This document shows positions 12,484-26,000 of a DNA stretch of 64,000 nt, one piece after another (position 1 is the first letter of the stretch; each line of letters begins with the position of its first letter). A model generated the notes under the pieces. That model saw only the letters and a list, made by a program, of their open reading frames with translations. It did no database searches and was not told the DNA's origin. Source of the DNA: Effrenium voratum. Its lineage: Eukaryota > Sar > Dinophyceae > Suessiales > Symbiodiniaceae. A program made the translations under genes and the position numbers. The stretch is taken from the NCBI GenBank assembly GCA_963377175.1, contig CAUJNA010003771.1, positions 2,697,587-2,761,586 of the forward strand. Reading direction: 5' to 3'.

Positions 12484-15400
12484 CATCGGTCGCCTCAAAG
12501 ACACCCGACGACGGGGCGATCGGAACTCTGAGCTGAGGTACGTGGGTTCATCCGGCACCCGGTGAAGGCACAAGGCCGGGCCGTTGCGCTTGCCATAAGC
12601 CAAGAGTCCAACTAAAACCATCGAACGAATTGCGCGTGAGTGCGTCTTTGTGTGTGTGTGTGCCATTGGGAGCCAGAATCTTGCCCTGCAAATATGCCGT
12701 AAGATATCTTTGCCACGGGGTTACCTACTTCCCCGCCCTCCACAAAAAAAGGAAGAACCTTCGAGGGGGGGATATCTTTGCCACGGGTTTTGGGCAAACT
12801 CCTTGTTTGCCATCAGCGCAACGGTCCAATTTGTTGTGCGTCGCAGAGGTCACATCATGGGGCACAAGATGGAGGTCATCCAGGGGCCGTGGACTCTGGA
12901 CCTGTCAGTTGGACACTTCCCTTCTGGTTGGACGGTTTCGAACGGGATACGATTTCCTCATGTTGGGTGTGTGACACTATATGCACTTGTACCAAAAAGG
13001 ACAAGAATCCAGGGAACAGGTCATTTGCGGGGAGGCTGCATCTGTCGCTGTGACTCACGAACCTGAAGATGACACCGTGGAGCGATTCCCAGCTTGGGAT
13101 GCCCACCGGGGGTACGGGCTTTTGACCCATGGCCATTTTTCTTTTGGCAGATACCCATTGCGAGCCTGTCTCCCTCGCCAGATCCGCGCATCAAGCCTTG
13201 CTCAGGTCGCGGAAGAGACCCTCGTGCCATCCCCGGGCCGGTTTTTAGTGGCACGCCAACCTGAGATGTCCACCAAAAGGAGAGTAACTCGATATGGATG
13301 TCAGAATCTTTAGACAGGACCAGCAGGTCTTGGGTTCCTGACCGGAGTCCATGTCAGGTTCCTTTGAGTGTTCAGGGGACCTGTCTTCTCCTCCAGTACC
13401 TAGTGATCTTCCGCCCAAGCTTTCTCCGCAGGTATATGCCGCCGAAGTTCCCGAAGCATCCTCTGCAGGACATCGAGACGAACATGAACGAGGTTGTCAC
13501 CTATGGCCGACGGCTCAGCGACGAAGGTTTTGGCGGAGCTTTGATGGGGTTCGCTTTGAACCGCCACAATGTACACTGGTCCTTGCAACCACAAGCATGA
13601 GTAGGACAAATGAAACACCTCCCGAATTACCCAGTGCAGAATGTGAGGCGACCTGAAGCTGCGTTGGCAGTGGACAACCCGATTCTCCACCAGCCGCATG
13701 ACGGCGCGCGGGGAACGGAACGGGGGATCTCCGAAGAGAACGATCGCAGTTTGAGCTGGTTGGCCAGGGAACTGGGGTTTGAAGGGATGTACGGGTTTTT
13801 TCCGGCATGATTGGTCTAGGGGCCATGGGCAAGTCTTCAGAATGAAAGTCTGGGACATCTCTCCCTCATTTGAAGGGACTCAGAGCCAGGTAAACCTGGC
13901 GGGAGGTGAATGAAGCCTTCACCTTAGAAAGGTTGCCTTTTGAGCATCAAAAGGGGGACGGACTTTTGTCAGAAGTCTGTTGGAAAGTGTGTGTGTCCAA
14001 AATGTGTGGGTGTCCATGTAAGATTCCCTTCAAAAGGCGTAGCCCAAGGCCAACTTGTTTGACCCCACATCATGTGACACTTCATTGCTGAGTTGGTGGG
14101 AACTGGGAATTTAGACGCATGGTTCTTGAAGCTGGACGGGGACCCCCCAGATGTCCTTGGAACGAGGACCCAACAAAGGGGGCTTACCCAAAAAAGGAAC
14201 CCTCTGGATCTAATGACCCACACCCACCCACTTTATTCAATAATGGCTCCTCGATTTCCTGCGACTGGCAACCGGCCACTGGCAGGTGGCTCGTCATTGG
14301 AAGCCGCAGCGGACGGAATTCCCGCGTCGCTTGGCGACGGGAAAGGCCCGGAGTTTTCGGCTGTACGAAAACGCGTCAAACAGAAACTGGTTGAATACGG
14401 TTTTGGAGAAGAGCCGTGTCAACGGCATGGATGACATGGAGACACAAGGGGCAATTCCAACTTCCAGGGCTGGTTTTTGCCTTCTCTTGGCAGAGTTGGG
14501 GCGTCAGGCTCACTTGAGGAGGCCAGATTGGTGGCTGCCAGCGGACTCATTTCGACATACAAGGACGGCATGTTGGGTCTGTTGGAAATCCTTCAAAATC
14601 TGCGGGTGTATTGGGAGACCCCAAGGCCAAGGCCCACTCCCCTGCATGGGGAACTGGATTTGACCCCCTGCTTTCAGGTCCAATTCCCACGAGGGGATGG
14701 AAACCGATCACCCAAACCTGCGCCGGGCCTTTGGCTGAGGCAACAAGCCGACCTGCGCTTTTGTGTGGCACAAAGATATGCCGCACAGGACGCGCGGACG
14801 CTGAGTTCGTGCCCAGAGAAACGAGCGGACGATCCGGGATGAAAGATCACCTGATCACCATGATGGATTGCCAGATGGGGTGTTTCCCCCAAATGCGATT
14901 CCGTTCCGAAATGATATACCCTTGCTTGTTGATTGAGCAGGACCTCATGGATCCCCCGGCTTCCCAGCACATGGTTGCGTTGTATGTTTTTGGGCTGACG
15001 AAGGGAAGCCAAGTGGCCGTGGCGATTCCTACTTCGTCCCAAGGAGCCCATCTAAACCAAAATCCAATCCAAGAATCTTTGGTGTCAAAATCACCATGTC
15101 ACGACCATCGATTTCGGCTACCTTTCCTCCCACATAGCATCTGTGGGAGGGTACCTGGAAGATCAATTTCCTTTTCAAGGGACCCTTTGTCAGGTGCCAT
15201 GTTAGTGAAAGTGGGGTATGGTTTCAACTTCAACTGGCTGTGGCTCAAAATTGAAAAGCTAGTGTTACGCAGGTTTTAGTCTTTGGTTCCATTTACCAAG
15301 GTCCCATTTTGGTACATTTTAGTGAGCCACGGCGAATCGGTGCTCGCGCCACGTTTCGAGGTGGGCGCTTTTCGACGTCGCCTGTTCGCAGGACGCCTCA

Positions 15401-16446
15401 GGCAGAGCTGCCTGAGGTGGAGCACTTCGCAAGGCGGCGGATGGTGGACAAGTGCTTGCTTCTTGTGAGGGTGCTGGGTCTACAGTGCCCTTTTTGGGTT
15501 AAGCCAATGGAAACCCAAAGGGAAACCACCCCAGAAAATGGGGGTGGGGGGGAACTCCCTATTTTGACGCATAGCCATCTATCCTCTCACCAATGCACAA
15601 GCCTCGTTTGGAAGAGGGAGTGGCTCACGTTTGGTGTTTGAGTAGTGCAGATCACTACTCAAACCCGGCCGAAAGAAGTGAGCTTGGTTTTGGGGTTTGC
15701 CGCAGGATAAAGAAGCAGGAGCTCTTCTGCGTGTTCAAGAGCGTCTCGGATGGAAATGTGCCCAAATCGTACCCCCAGGGAACATCCCAATCCCCACTAA
15801 AATAGACTAAAATGGCTGGTGCACCCACCCCAAAATTGTACCATTGGTTTTGACCCACAGCCATGTGTCTTTGGGAAGCTCTGGGGTGGTTTCACTTTGG
15901 TTCAAGAATAAGAAGCAACCAAGAAAGGGGTAGCAGCCAACAAAGGACGCGTATGTGGTTGTGTGCCCGAGATAGCCGCTGACAAGTTTGTGCCTATCGA
16001 AAGCACAAGGTTTCCAGGCGTCTATCTATTTCTGTCCACCAGTGTTGGTTCACCCAACCCTTTTGGTCCACCCCTTTTGGCTTATCCGTTTTTGTCCACC
16101 CCTTTGCTGCTGCCCCCTTTTGGTCGGCCAGCCCGTTTTTTCCCCCCCCCGAGGCAGCGTCTTCCACCAGCACAAGGTCCATGCCGCGAGCTCTGCGACT
16201 GGACGTCCGGTTTTTTGAGACGTTCGAAAAACGTTTTGGAGCAACGGTCTTGGTTGCAAACTGTTTTATTTTATTTATTTTTTTCCGTTGCAGAATACTG
16301 ACCATCCTGGATCCCCCAAAAAATACCTTTCGCGAGATCTTACGAAATTTTGGGGGCAGGTGGCAAAAGCTGAGGTAGACATTCGGGATTCGGTGAACAT
16401 ATCCAGTTTGGGGAAATATGGGGGAGACACAATCCATTTCCCACAG
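12484..16446. other. Host-type sequence with scattered repeats
   Basis: Holds a direct repeat of gatatctttgccacggg (near 12703 and 12772), a family T fragment at 13093-13140, and the reverse-oriented family T copy at 15752-15866. The minus strand is open over 13400-13858 (about 150 codons) and the plus strand over 14611-15279, but competing antisense frames are equally open, so I do not call either a gene. Confidence 0.35.
15752..15866 (-). repeat. Family T inverted-repeat element, copy 2
   Basis: Its reverse complement matches the element at 4098-4213 nearly throughout, including the terminus ggttttgacccacagccat and the inner phrase gtaccattggttttgaccc. Two such similar copies in opposite orientation about 11.6 kb apart argue for transposition and not chance. 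Confidence 0.65.
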
Positions 16447-16609
16447 AAACTTGCTCTTGGTCCCCTGTTCGAGAAGTTCGTAGCAGCTTGAAAGTCACTG
16501 CCATTCAGGTTGGAGACATTGTGCAGGCTGAGAAGCTGCATCGAAGACAAGCAGGAGAGAAGGCGCCGAACATCCAAATCGATGCAACATCGGAAGTAAC
16601 TAAGCTCAG
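16447..16609 (+). CDS. Candidate internal exon, unknown protein
   Basis: An acceptor context (ttcccacag ending at 16446) is followed by 54 open codons and a donor (ctcag then gtaatat at 16610). The translation contains VTAIQVGDIVQAEKLHRRQA and NIQIDATSEV, which look like ordinary globular protein. The minus strand is open through the same place, which lowers confidence. No family recognised. It may belong to a plus-strand gene with other exons further right. Confidence 0.45.
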
Positions 16610-17300
16610 GTAATATCCCCAGCACCACCCGGCACGGCTTCTTCAGGCGGACCCCTCGCGGATTTTCCTCGCCTTGCACCCTGCGGAAGCTAACGTCAGA
16701 GCCGGAGCATGGGCTGAGACCCTGAGTCGCTTTCAGCTGGGGGGAAAGCCATGAGTTGCGAATGGGCGCCGTGGAAGGCTCCCATCCCTTCAGACCCCAA
16801 GGTGTTTGCTTTTGAGGAACACAGCCATAGGACACCCGCCACACCGCACCAGTTGCTTCACCTTGCTATGGCTCGCTCACGTGCAGGTGGTCTTTGGCAC
16901 GGTGCTGCTGGCGGGCTCCAAGGAAAGCCGAGCGCGAGTGGCAAGTCGGCGGGGGGGGGGGGCGTTTGACACCACCAGATCATGAGCACATATTCTCACA
17001 TTTTTGCCTGGGGCATTTTCTGGGGGTGCATGTTTGCTTGGGAAATTTGTGTTTTTTTTTTGGGGGGGGTGAGAAATGGTGGGGGCCTTTGGGTTCCGAA
17101 TGTTCCGAAGGCATGGGGATCACTCACACGGCTTCCGGTTCCATCTTGGCGCGCCGGGCTCCAGGGCTCCAGTTTTGGCCCAAGCCACAGGACCGAGTTT
17201 GAAGCCAAATGGAAATTGGTGGACTGTGGGGTGGTCTTCTGGAGGGTACCCGTTGTTAGAGGGGCTTTATAGGGGAAGCCAAAGAAGACCACCTTTTGAG

Positions 17301-17420
17301 GATGAGTCTCATTTGGAGACAACTGTGATCAAGGAGTTTATCAGCATGAGAATCAACTTTCAAAGTCACAACCGTGACGCGCTCAGTTTGGATCCTGCTC
17401 ATTTCGCCCAGAAGCCGTAG
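17301..17420 (+). CDS. Candidate exon, unknown protein
   Basis: Open codons give protein-like sequence such as DESHLETTVIKEFISMRIN followed by NRDALSLDPAHFAQ, ending at a TAG at 17418-17420. It could be a terminal exon, or an internal exon with a donor before the stop. No family recognised, and no partner exon can be joined with certainty. Confidence 0.3.
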   Translation, partial: DESHLETTVIKEFISMRINFQSHNRDALSLDPAHFAQKP

Positions 17421-20400
17421 TTCGTGAGCAAGCTGAACTCAACCGTGGCCAAGCCCTTGTTGCAGGGGTGCGTATGCTTCCCTCTTCGGATGTTTGAACT
17501 TTCGGTTGCCAAGCTTAATCGAGCTTCTCTTTTGTGGTGTGATGTGTCGCGGTCCAGGTAATGATTGGCCCATTCCTTCCAACCGTCATTCCTTCCAACC
17601 AGCCCCAAGGTCCTTGGGATTTCGGCGGTGTGGGAAAGGCTTCCTGGAAAGAAGGGGGAAGTTACTCCTCAAAAGGTGGGCCCACACGGGTGTGTCTTTT
17701 GTTCGGGGGGCCCCTCAAAGTTGTGTGGTTTCCCTCCAACAAACCGACCGACCCCCCCAGATCCAGACCCCTCATGCCGGGAATGTCTTCGTCGGTGTCC
17801 TGGAGGAGTTCACCATCTTGGGCAAGCCGACGGTGCGGCGGGCTGAGTCTGGCCGTAGGATTGTCGCCGGTTGAGCTGAAACACCCAACCAGGGAGGATG
17901 GGCCAAGAGCCAGTGAGCTGTTGTCTTGGTTTGCGTGGTTTGGGTCAATGAGCTGACAGCATGTTGGTTTGGGAGGATTTTGGAACCCAAGCTTCCCGCA
18001 GAAAGCCTGGGGCCCCTCCCAATTGTCGTCCTCTTGGGAAAGTACGAACAATGTTGGCCCACACTCAAATATTGGATGCTTGATATGTTCAGCCTTGGCT
18101 TGAATTGCGGGACTCAGGCCATATGCAAAGGTGCATGCCACCATCGAGACCCGGCCTTAGCGTCCGTGCTCAGCCCTCGCTCACTTTCGACGTCCCTCGA
18201 TTCTTTGGGACACTCCGAGTCTGATAGACCATGACAACACAAGGATAAAACAAATGAGTTTGGCTTCCCGCTTGCCTTTACCACGCGCGAGATCCTACCT
18301 TAACATGTTGACCGGGGGCTGAGATGACATACCTGTTTTGTTCGCAAAGGTCCGGCAGTTGGTAAGTTGGTAGGTGGGTTATTCCGGTCACAGGGATTCA
18401 TCCATCCCAACTGGTGCATCATTTTGCCCATCCACTATGGGATCAACTTGCCTTTCCGCAGGCAGCAGACCCTGACCAGGGAGTCCCTGGTCTTCTGGTG
18501 CCCCAGATCAGCCTCGGACTTCTGAAGGGGTCCTTGCAATTTCCCTATTTGACTTTGGGTCTGTCTCTTCTTGAGGGTACCCCGCATTTGGTTTTAAAGG
18601 GCAACCAAACGGAAACCAAGCATTTTTGGGGCCCTTAAAAAACGTCACATCCAAATGTCGACTTTCTGACGTTTTGTAAGAACTGTTTTCGCTGTTTGGT
18701 GGGATTGTTTGTGCAAAAATAGTAGTGTTTTTTTTGGCCCCCTGCCGAGCACGTTCACCGAGGCATTGATTCTCCGTGATGTTCGTAATCATACACAATG
18801 TGGTGCTGGTGGTGGTATCCGGAACACCTAGCCAAATTCGAAATTGTCGCCTTGTTCTCTTGACAGCTTGGTGTTTCCAATGTCGGATTTTTACTGTAAT
18901 CAGGTGTCCCGGATTCGCGGTTTGGAGATTTAAACCCACTTTCGCGGATCCAACCCACCAAGAGGGAAGCTGATGTACCAGCCAATGCCCAGGACTCAGT
19001 TGATTTGATAGCGGAGTGTCCTGTTTCGGAATTCTGAACGACACCCTTCTCGCTTCATCCAGACTTAATCCGGGTTCAACATTATAGATAGTTTCTTTCA
19101 CCACTAAACGATTTGTTCCTAGGAGTCTAGTTGCGCCAAACCCCCATGCAAGTGACAGCCGCCAAAGGCTCCAAGCGCGATAAAGATTGCAGCGGACAGC
19201 TGCTGGCGCCTATACCGAAGAACAACACATCAATGATGCAATATAAGCAGTCGAATCTGGGCAAGTTATAGCGACCTCGCAACTTGGCAGTTTCAACCTC
19301 GCCCATGATGGTTCCCGAGAGATTCCTTGTTCAATTTTGTGAACGATAGTAATTTGCCCGGATTTACCCTCCCACTGACGAACACGGAAGTGCACAGACC
19401 CCTGTAGGAAGGCTACTTTCCTCTGAGGCCACTATTTTTCCGGTTGCTGGGGGGTCATCAACGTCCGAAAATGGCGGTTGTTTCTTTTTAACCCACCACT
19501 TACGGGGTGACTTTGATCATGGCAAAAGAATGAGGCTACTTTCCTCTTGGGCGGGGGGTGTGCCCGGCTCTGGGAGTCGTCCAGGTACAAGCCGCGGCGG
19601 AAGCAGTCGCACTTCTATCGGCGCCGGCGCGGCTTTGGGAGAGCAAGGGGTTTGGGCCAGACCTCTTGGACTAGGTCTGCCAGCAATTGGTGCCAACTTT
19701 TACCGGTTCTTTTTGGGGGGAGGGTTCCCCTACTAAAAGAGACTACAGAAAAAAAGAGTCGGCACCCTTATTTTAACCTCTCCACTGGAGGAGCTTGTGG
19801 AACTGCTGAACGATTTGAAGCAAACTGAAACCAGAGGAACTAATCTATGCACTGACCTGACCTAAGAGGACACCAAAAATGTTTGACTGAGTTGCCATCC
19901 AGGGAATCCCCTTGGTATGTCGTTTGGAGCCCTTTTGAAAGACGTCCAACACGAACGGGAAGGGAATGACCTCGCAAGATGACGGCATTGTCGGCGGCAT
20001 GTTTAGATCGTTGACATGTTTCTTCTTGTGGGACACCAACAGACGAGCATTGGCTCAACTGACTGTGGTGAGAATTGATACCCTCCCGATGAACATGGAA
20101 CCCACCAGACAGTCCCTTTTGGAGCAAAACGGCCTTCCACACTCCAGCTGTGTTCCATGACCATGTGGGCGCGAGGATCCCCGTGCCCAAGAAATGGAGT
20201 TGGGGGGAGGGGGTGACCCATGGAATTCCAAAAAGGTCATTTTCCCTTTTGCTCTTTCGTGGAGACTAGAAACTGGACATTTTCTGGACCCCCCACCCCC
20301 ATGTGTGCATGTGGGAGGGTAACGGCCAACCTGGCGGAGGGCGGTTCGCGCCAAAAAACGAGGGGTTGCTGTGTCGTTTGACCTGACTTCAGCAGTTTGG

Positions 20401-21185
20401 TTCCTTTTGGGAGAATCAATGGACAACCACTTGCGGGATTCCCTGAATTCGGAGATCAACCGGTGCATTTGTGCCAAAATCGAAATCACAACTGAAGGCT
20501 AGTTGCAGACAGCCCCAGGGCCCATGGTTTTTGAGTCCTCGGCGTTTTGAGACTTATTGAAATTCCTTTGGGTGTGTCTTTTAGGGACCCCCCCAAACAA
20601 AAAAATAAAGAAGAGAGTGTGATGTCCTGTTGGTTTTCCGTTAAACCAACCCCAAGAAAGGATACCCTCAACAGAGACAGATCCATTTATCCTTCCAAAA
20701 ACCATTTCCGCCCTAAGCAGCAGGTGTCGATCCGAGGCTTTCAAATGCAGAAGCTTGCTTGGTCTTTCGGCATGAGGTCTGTCAAAGACCGCCGAATCTA
20801 ACCTGGGATCAGCAAATCTGTAGGGTTCCGACGGACGCATTTGGCTGTGAATTTTAATAGGCCACCCCCTCCAAAGTGGTGGACAGGGATCCATTCCCAC
20901 CGAAATGACGTCCAAAGGGTCCCTAATTCAAATTCAAGTCCATTGGACAGCTTCGGGCTTCGCTATTCCGGTTTTCAAGAGAGAGGTGTGGGGATGGGCC
21001 AATTCTGGGACGCGAGCCTAGAGAAACACGCACGTATGCATCCTCATGCTCACCGATTGTATTTGACGAACTTTGTCTTTTCACCTGGGCCTTCTTTGGG
21101 CATGGTCAGGTCGGGTAGAGAGTCTCGGGATTTGCGATTGGACTCCCTTTGAAAGGGAAGGGCAACGCCTCGTTTTTCGGCGCAG
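17421..21185. other. Host-type sequence with no firm gene
   Basis: Contains the second copy of the dispersed repeat at 19716-19792 and a direct repeat of ggctactttcctct near 19412 and 19533. Weak protein-like stretches occur, for example plus-strand 19966-20160, without splice support. Confidence 0.35.
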
Positions 21186-21284
21186 GCAGTATGTGACGAT
21201 GCTTCGCATTGACGATATCGTGCTGTCACCCGAGGAGGATCTGCTTTTTGCGTTTCAGAGACGTCACATGCTTACCACCGTAGG
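21186..21284 (+). CDS. Candidate internal exon, unknown protein
   Basis: An acceptor-like cgcag ends at 21185, and the open stretch encodes YVTMLRIDDIVLSPEEDLL and a following basic segment FQRRHMLTTVG. A GT donor begins at 21285. The charge pattern and lack of repeats look like true coding sequence. Family unknown. The next candidate on the same strand is at 21706, in the same reading phase modulo three. Confidence 0.4.
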
Positions 21285-21490
21285 GTGTCCTTTTGGGTCA
21301 GTTTGGTTGAACGTGAATCTGTTCCTCTGCTTTCAGTTTGGTTCTAGTCTTCTTCTGAGAGCTCGGTTGCTGACAGGGATCCAGTTCGAACCTCAACTTG
21401 AGTTGAGTGCAGTTGGCAATTTCAAGTTCCCCCCCATTGACATGCAGCCCCTTTGCATTTTTCCCGGGTTTCCACCCAAAGGAGGGTGCT

Positions 21491-21661
21491 TCATATGGCC
21501 ATGGGGCATCACCTATGGCGATCCCATTTTGGGGTGGAACATCCATTTGATTTCCATTTTGATGTTCACCAGAAGTTTTTGGGGTGGATGAGCCTCCATT
21601 TGATTTCCACCCATTTTGACGTTCACCAGATGGGTTTTGAGGCTTTGGACAACCACAGCCA
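21491..21661 (+). repeat. Family T-related element with internal repeat
   Basis: The left part starts atatggccatggggcatcac and contains the phrase gatcccattttggggtgga, also found in the copy at 33117-33232. Inside, a unit of about 55 bases (catttgattt ccattttgat gttcacca) is repeated twice with changes. Confidence 0.45.
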
Positions 21662-21705
21662 ACCCCGCGAAAAAGCGCCGCGGCTCTTTTTTTTTCTTCC
21701 GCCAG

Positions 21706-21831
21706 GACTCCGCGGATCCCCCGCTGCCGAAGCCGGTGCGGCTTTTGGACCTGTGGGCCAACAGGCGGGAAGCGGAAAGCCCGGTGGAACGTAGCACCGC
21801 TGGAGTCTCCAGCCCTGGAGACAGGGGATGA
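21706..21831 (+). CDS. Candidate exon, possibly terminal
   Basis: A strong polypyrimidine tract and acceptor (tttttttttcttccgccag ending at 21705) precede 41 open codons that begin DSADPPLPKPVRLLDLWANR and end at TGA 21829-21831. The composition (Pro, Arg, Glu) is compatible with a disordered tail. If the frame runs to the stop it would be the last exon; an earlier donor is possible. The protein is not recognised. Confidence 0.45.
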   Translation, partial: DSADPPLPKPVRLLDLWANRREAESPVERSTAGVSSPGDRG

Positions 21832-22850
21832 CCATGGCCCCTGAGTTTTGGGGGTAATGACCAACCATGCTTAAATATTTTTAAAGGGTCATGGAGAGAT
21901 TTGAGGCAGATGGAAGCTGAGGTGTCTGGGGGTTGATCAATCTTCCCCTTCGGCCCTCAAACCCATGGGCGATGAAATCCCATGTGGTTTGAGTGTCCTC
22001 TTTTGTATTGGTTTCCCCACTGCTCATCCCACAAAAACCTTTTGATCAACCCCCGGAATCTCACATTTCGGAACACGTGCGTCGGGGGTCGGGGGCATTT
22101 TCAAGCTCGTGGCATCGGGGGACTTCGGTTGGTTTGAATGGATCAGCTTGAGCTTCGAGTGCTCATGGACAATATTTTTTGCAACAGGCTCATCAAACAA
22201 TAGTCATGGAGTCATAGGATTTCATTCAGACGGGTGCGAAGCGGATTTTGGTCCATCGGTATTGAATGCCCACGAGATCCTGGGAAACACCAGATTTCTT
22301 GGCCTGTGTCCGCATGGTGCTTCCCCCCCGCCCCCCTCCCCCCGCATTCAGGGGGGCTAAACCAAGTTGGGTTCCTTTTGATTTCTCTTCAAGATTCAAA
22401 AGGCGGTGCATTCCTTAGGGTGTTTCTCAACAGTGGGGACCCCTCCAGGTAGGTGCTCTCTTTTGGTTTCCCTTGAAGAACAATCCACAAAGGCGTCCCC
22501 TATTTTGCGAACCGCCCCGTCTTGGCGGGCGCACTCACTGGGTGTTGCGGCATCAACGGTCGGGTCTGTCTGGCTCTGCTTAGTGGTTGATTTGCACATT
22601 GGCGATTTATTTTTACATCAGGCGAAGAAACAACGCCTTGCGAGTTTAGGGATTTGCAAAAGCAGGGTAAGTGGTGGTAGGTAGAGGGGCATTCCCAACC
22701 GCCTGCCAGGGCGACTGCTCAGAAAACGGTTTTCTTCGGTTAGATTCCTTTGAGCCCGGATTATGACGCAGATGGCGTCGCAAACCAGAAAGGCCTTTCT
22801 TGGCCTGATCCATAGGGCACGCTGCACCTGGTCCGATTTGTTTTCTTGGC
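21832..22850. other. Host-type sequence with no supported gene
   Basis: Short frames only. A GC-rich phrase of c-runs lies at 22322-22350. Nothing recognisable. Confidence 0.4.
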
Positions 22851-23005
22851 TCTCCGGTTGTGGAGTTGGCCACCTCGACACCCACGAAGCTGTTGTTGGT
22901 TTGGATGTTCCATCTCCGAGCCACGTCGGGAAGGTGGCTGGACCCTGCCGAGAAGGAGGGCATCGAGATGACGCAGGGCGCTGGCCTCGGCTCCGTTCTG
23001 GCGAG
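22851..23005 (+). CDS. Candidate exon, unknown protein
   Basis: The open plus-strand frame encodes VVELATSTPTKLLLVWMFHL followed by RATSGRWLDPAEKEGIEM, with natural-looking composition. The antisense and one other plus frame are also open here, so the choice rests only on protein-like appearance. No motif or splice pair fixes it. Confidence 0.3.
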
Positions 23006-26000
23006 CCCACAGTCCCATTGGAATGGGTTTGGCGCTGGCATAGGCGGCATAGGCGGCATAGGTGTGCTTTTGATCGGTTGGGTTGGTTAGAAATAGACGG
23101 GTTCCACTGGTTCAGGTTGGTTTTATGCCCCATTTACCAGGGGCATCCATCTATTTTGCCAAAAGGACAACGGCTGTGGGCATGCTATAACGCATTCCTT
23201 TGCTGTGCTAACTCGCCTCTTCCGCTTGTTCCCACGAGGTGAGGACGGGGCGCTTATTCCCAAGACTGCGCTCATCTATGCTGCTTGGAAGACATTCGTG
23301 GCTTTGCAGTTCTCCCTCAGGTGACGCCAAATGTTGTTTACCCTTAACAGGGGCGTGTTTGGACAGTTGAAGACCGTGCTGCGAATGCTGCAAACTTGTC
23401 GTTGTTATATTCTGGGCGAGCTTTTCGGATTTCTCAACAGTGAGTAACCGTGCCGCGAAGCTATGCTTTATTTCGTGCTTTTGTCAACTGCACACATCAT
23501 TGCCTTGGTCTGTTGGGCTCTCCCTTGATTTGCTTCACTGCTCTGCATGTGTCTCAGTCCTTCTTCATCTTGGTGCTCTTTGCGCATGTTTTAGCCCGCG
23601 CCCGTTTTGGTTCTGCTCATTCTTGGTAGCGGCTGAAAAGAAACATGCGAAGGGCTGGGAAGTGTTTGGACCATGTGGGGGATCGGGTGTAGGTCAAACA
23701 GTTGATCCCTTACTACTTCTTTGCAAGGCCGTGTTCCGTTTCAATGTGAGAAACGGTCCACATTCACCTTCACCTACTGTCAGGGGATAGCATGGGACAC
23801 GCACATAAACACACACCAACTTGCCTCCAAAGTCACTGGAGAAATGGGCTGGATATGACCATGGCTCAAGTGGGTATTTGCCATGGTCTCAACACCTATA
23901 ATTGATGGTGTATCAACCAACGCCATGTGCAAGGCCTGGTTTAAATATCTCCTTGCTGAATAGGCTACCGTTTGTGAGACCCGTAGGTGTCCATTTGGTT
24001 TCCCTCCGCAAAAGTGGGCTAGCCCAAAGAACCCAACGCGTCCCAGCTTCAACCATGGCACCGTCCATGGCCATGGGCGAAAATATCGGCGCTCGCTTAG
24101 GACGGCTCCGAGCACCAGCCGGGCAGCTATCATCGGCCAGGGCCTATGTCTGTCCAAATGGAACTTGGGGCCCACAATGAGAGTCTAACTCATCTCCTGT
24201 CCAAGAGCCTCTATTCACTGCGGCCTCTTCCATCCCCTTTCTGGCCGCTATCTCGGCCTGCAAGCTGCTGGTGTTCCTTTCGGCTTCCCTTCAAACAATC
24301 GCGGAGCTGGCGGGTTTCGTTTCTTGGAGTGGGTGACACTTTTTCCAGGCTGGTGAACTTTCAGCTTAGAGACACCCTTTGCCTTCGTTGTTCAGAATGC
24401 CTTTGGCAGACAGAAATATATTAAGATTTATGTCCAACCATTTTGATGACATTCTCTCGTCAAACTCAAAGCAGACATCGACGTTTTTGCGTCGCATTTT
24501 GTGTTGCCACGCTTGCGGTGGCTGGGAGTCAGGGAGGGTCCGGTCGGACCTTTGGGGGATTGATTGCTTTATGCTTCGCTGCACCTGAAACGGGTTGGGG
24601 CAGGGGAGCCAAAGGAATAGCTCAGTCCAAGCTGATAGAGAAAGGAGCCCTGTTTTTTGCGTCTTCTTTTCTTCCCCGGAGCTGGGCGCCCGTTTGTTTT
24701 GGAGGAAAGCCTTTGTAAATCGAGGGGAACCCAGGCATCCTCGTTGAGAGGCAGCGAATTTGACTGCGGTTGGCTGGTCATCGGCATTTGGTTCCCATGT
24801 CACGTCCTTCCTTTGTTTGTATGGGAAGCCAATCAGGGGTTGCATGTGCTGCTTGTTGGGGGAGGTGCTATCAGAGCTAGAGGAATTTGTTGTGGGGAGT
24901 CACGCGGCAATGGCCAAATCTCTCACTCCGCTCTGTGAGGCGCCAGAGAGAAACATGGGGTCCCTCTTTTTGGGGTTGTTTCAAAGGGACGCCAAACGGA
25001 AGCCACGCATCGGGATTCTATATTTTTCTGGGGTGTGTGCTGAAATGGGCCTCCTTCTGGGGGATTCAAAAGGACGCGAGCTAGTTTTGGGGGTCCCAGG
25101 TAGGACATTGATCCTTGTGCTCCCTTGGGCTTACATTGTGGATTAGTTTCCCGGTCAGTTGGGGTTTCAACAACCCTCAAAACCCCCTTCTCCTGGCACC
25201 GAAAAAACGGCTTTTCACATGAGAGCAACACCATGCAGCCCCAAAATGGATGGTTTGCCTTTGATTTCCATGGATCCTCTTTTCAACTCGGCTGAGCATC
25301 CATGGCGCTATGTGAAAAAGGACACCTAGGGTACCCTCAAACACACCCCATGGGGCGTGTGTTGCTCTTTTTGCGTTGGGAAGCTCCAGGCGCGGCCTGA
25401 CCTCCTGCTACCGGTACTGGCCGGACCCCGCCGAGATCTCGGCGCCACCGCGCGGTTCATGTTTTTTTTTTTTTTTTTTCTCCGCCTGTGGCTCCGAACT
25501 CCGCCTGGAACTCCAACCAACCTTTTGCAGGGGTCAGATTAGTTCGAGAACCTTCTTGGGGCGGCTAACAAAAGTCAGAAACCGGGGGTGGCACGCGGCT
25601 GACTTTGAGAATGAAAGGTTGTTTTTTTCCCCATGAGTGGAACAGCGTTTGGAAAGATCAAAAAAGGGCCAGGCAAGAAAGGTTCTGCTGGCAGTCAAGA
25701 GGCAACGCAAGTAGGACAAGGTATCATGTGCGCATGTTGATTCAGCCCTCATCGAAGCGCTTTGAGTTGAGAGCTTTCGCAAGAGTTGCAACTGTACCTA
25801 GAGTCTCCATCCTGACAAAAATTGGGGCCGGGGGGGGGGGGGGGGGGCGGCCCAGGTCCAAAAAAGGAGATTTTCATTTTGAGAAGTACCAAATTCTTGT
25901 GCTCGATGTCTTTTCAGCTTTCCGAAGCTTTGCTTTTAGGCGGCCACTCACTGGCGGCTCTGATGCATTGCCTCGAGTTGGTGGAGAGGAACAAAAAGCG

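Noticed and set aside
12310..12666. Open frame with Trp-Gly-Arg repeats on the minus strand
   Set aside because: It is the 9-bp minisatellite read in frame, not a protein repeat with other support.
13400..13858. 152-codon minus-strand open frame
   Set aside because: Both strands are open and there are no motifs or splice sites to choose; listed only as part of the surrounding region.
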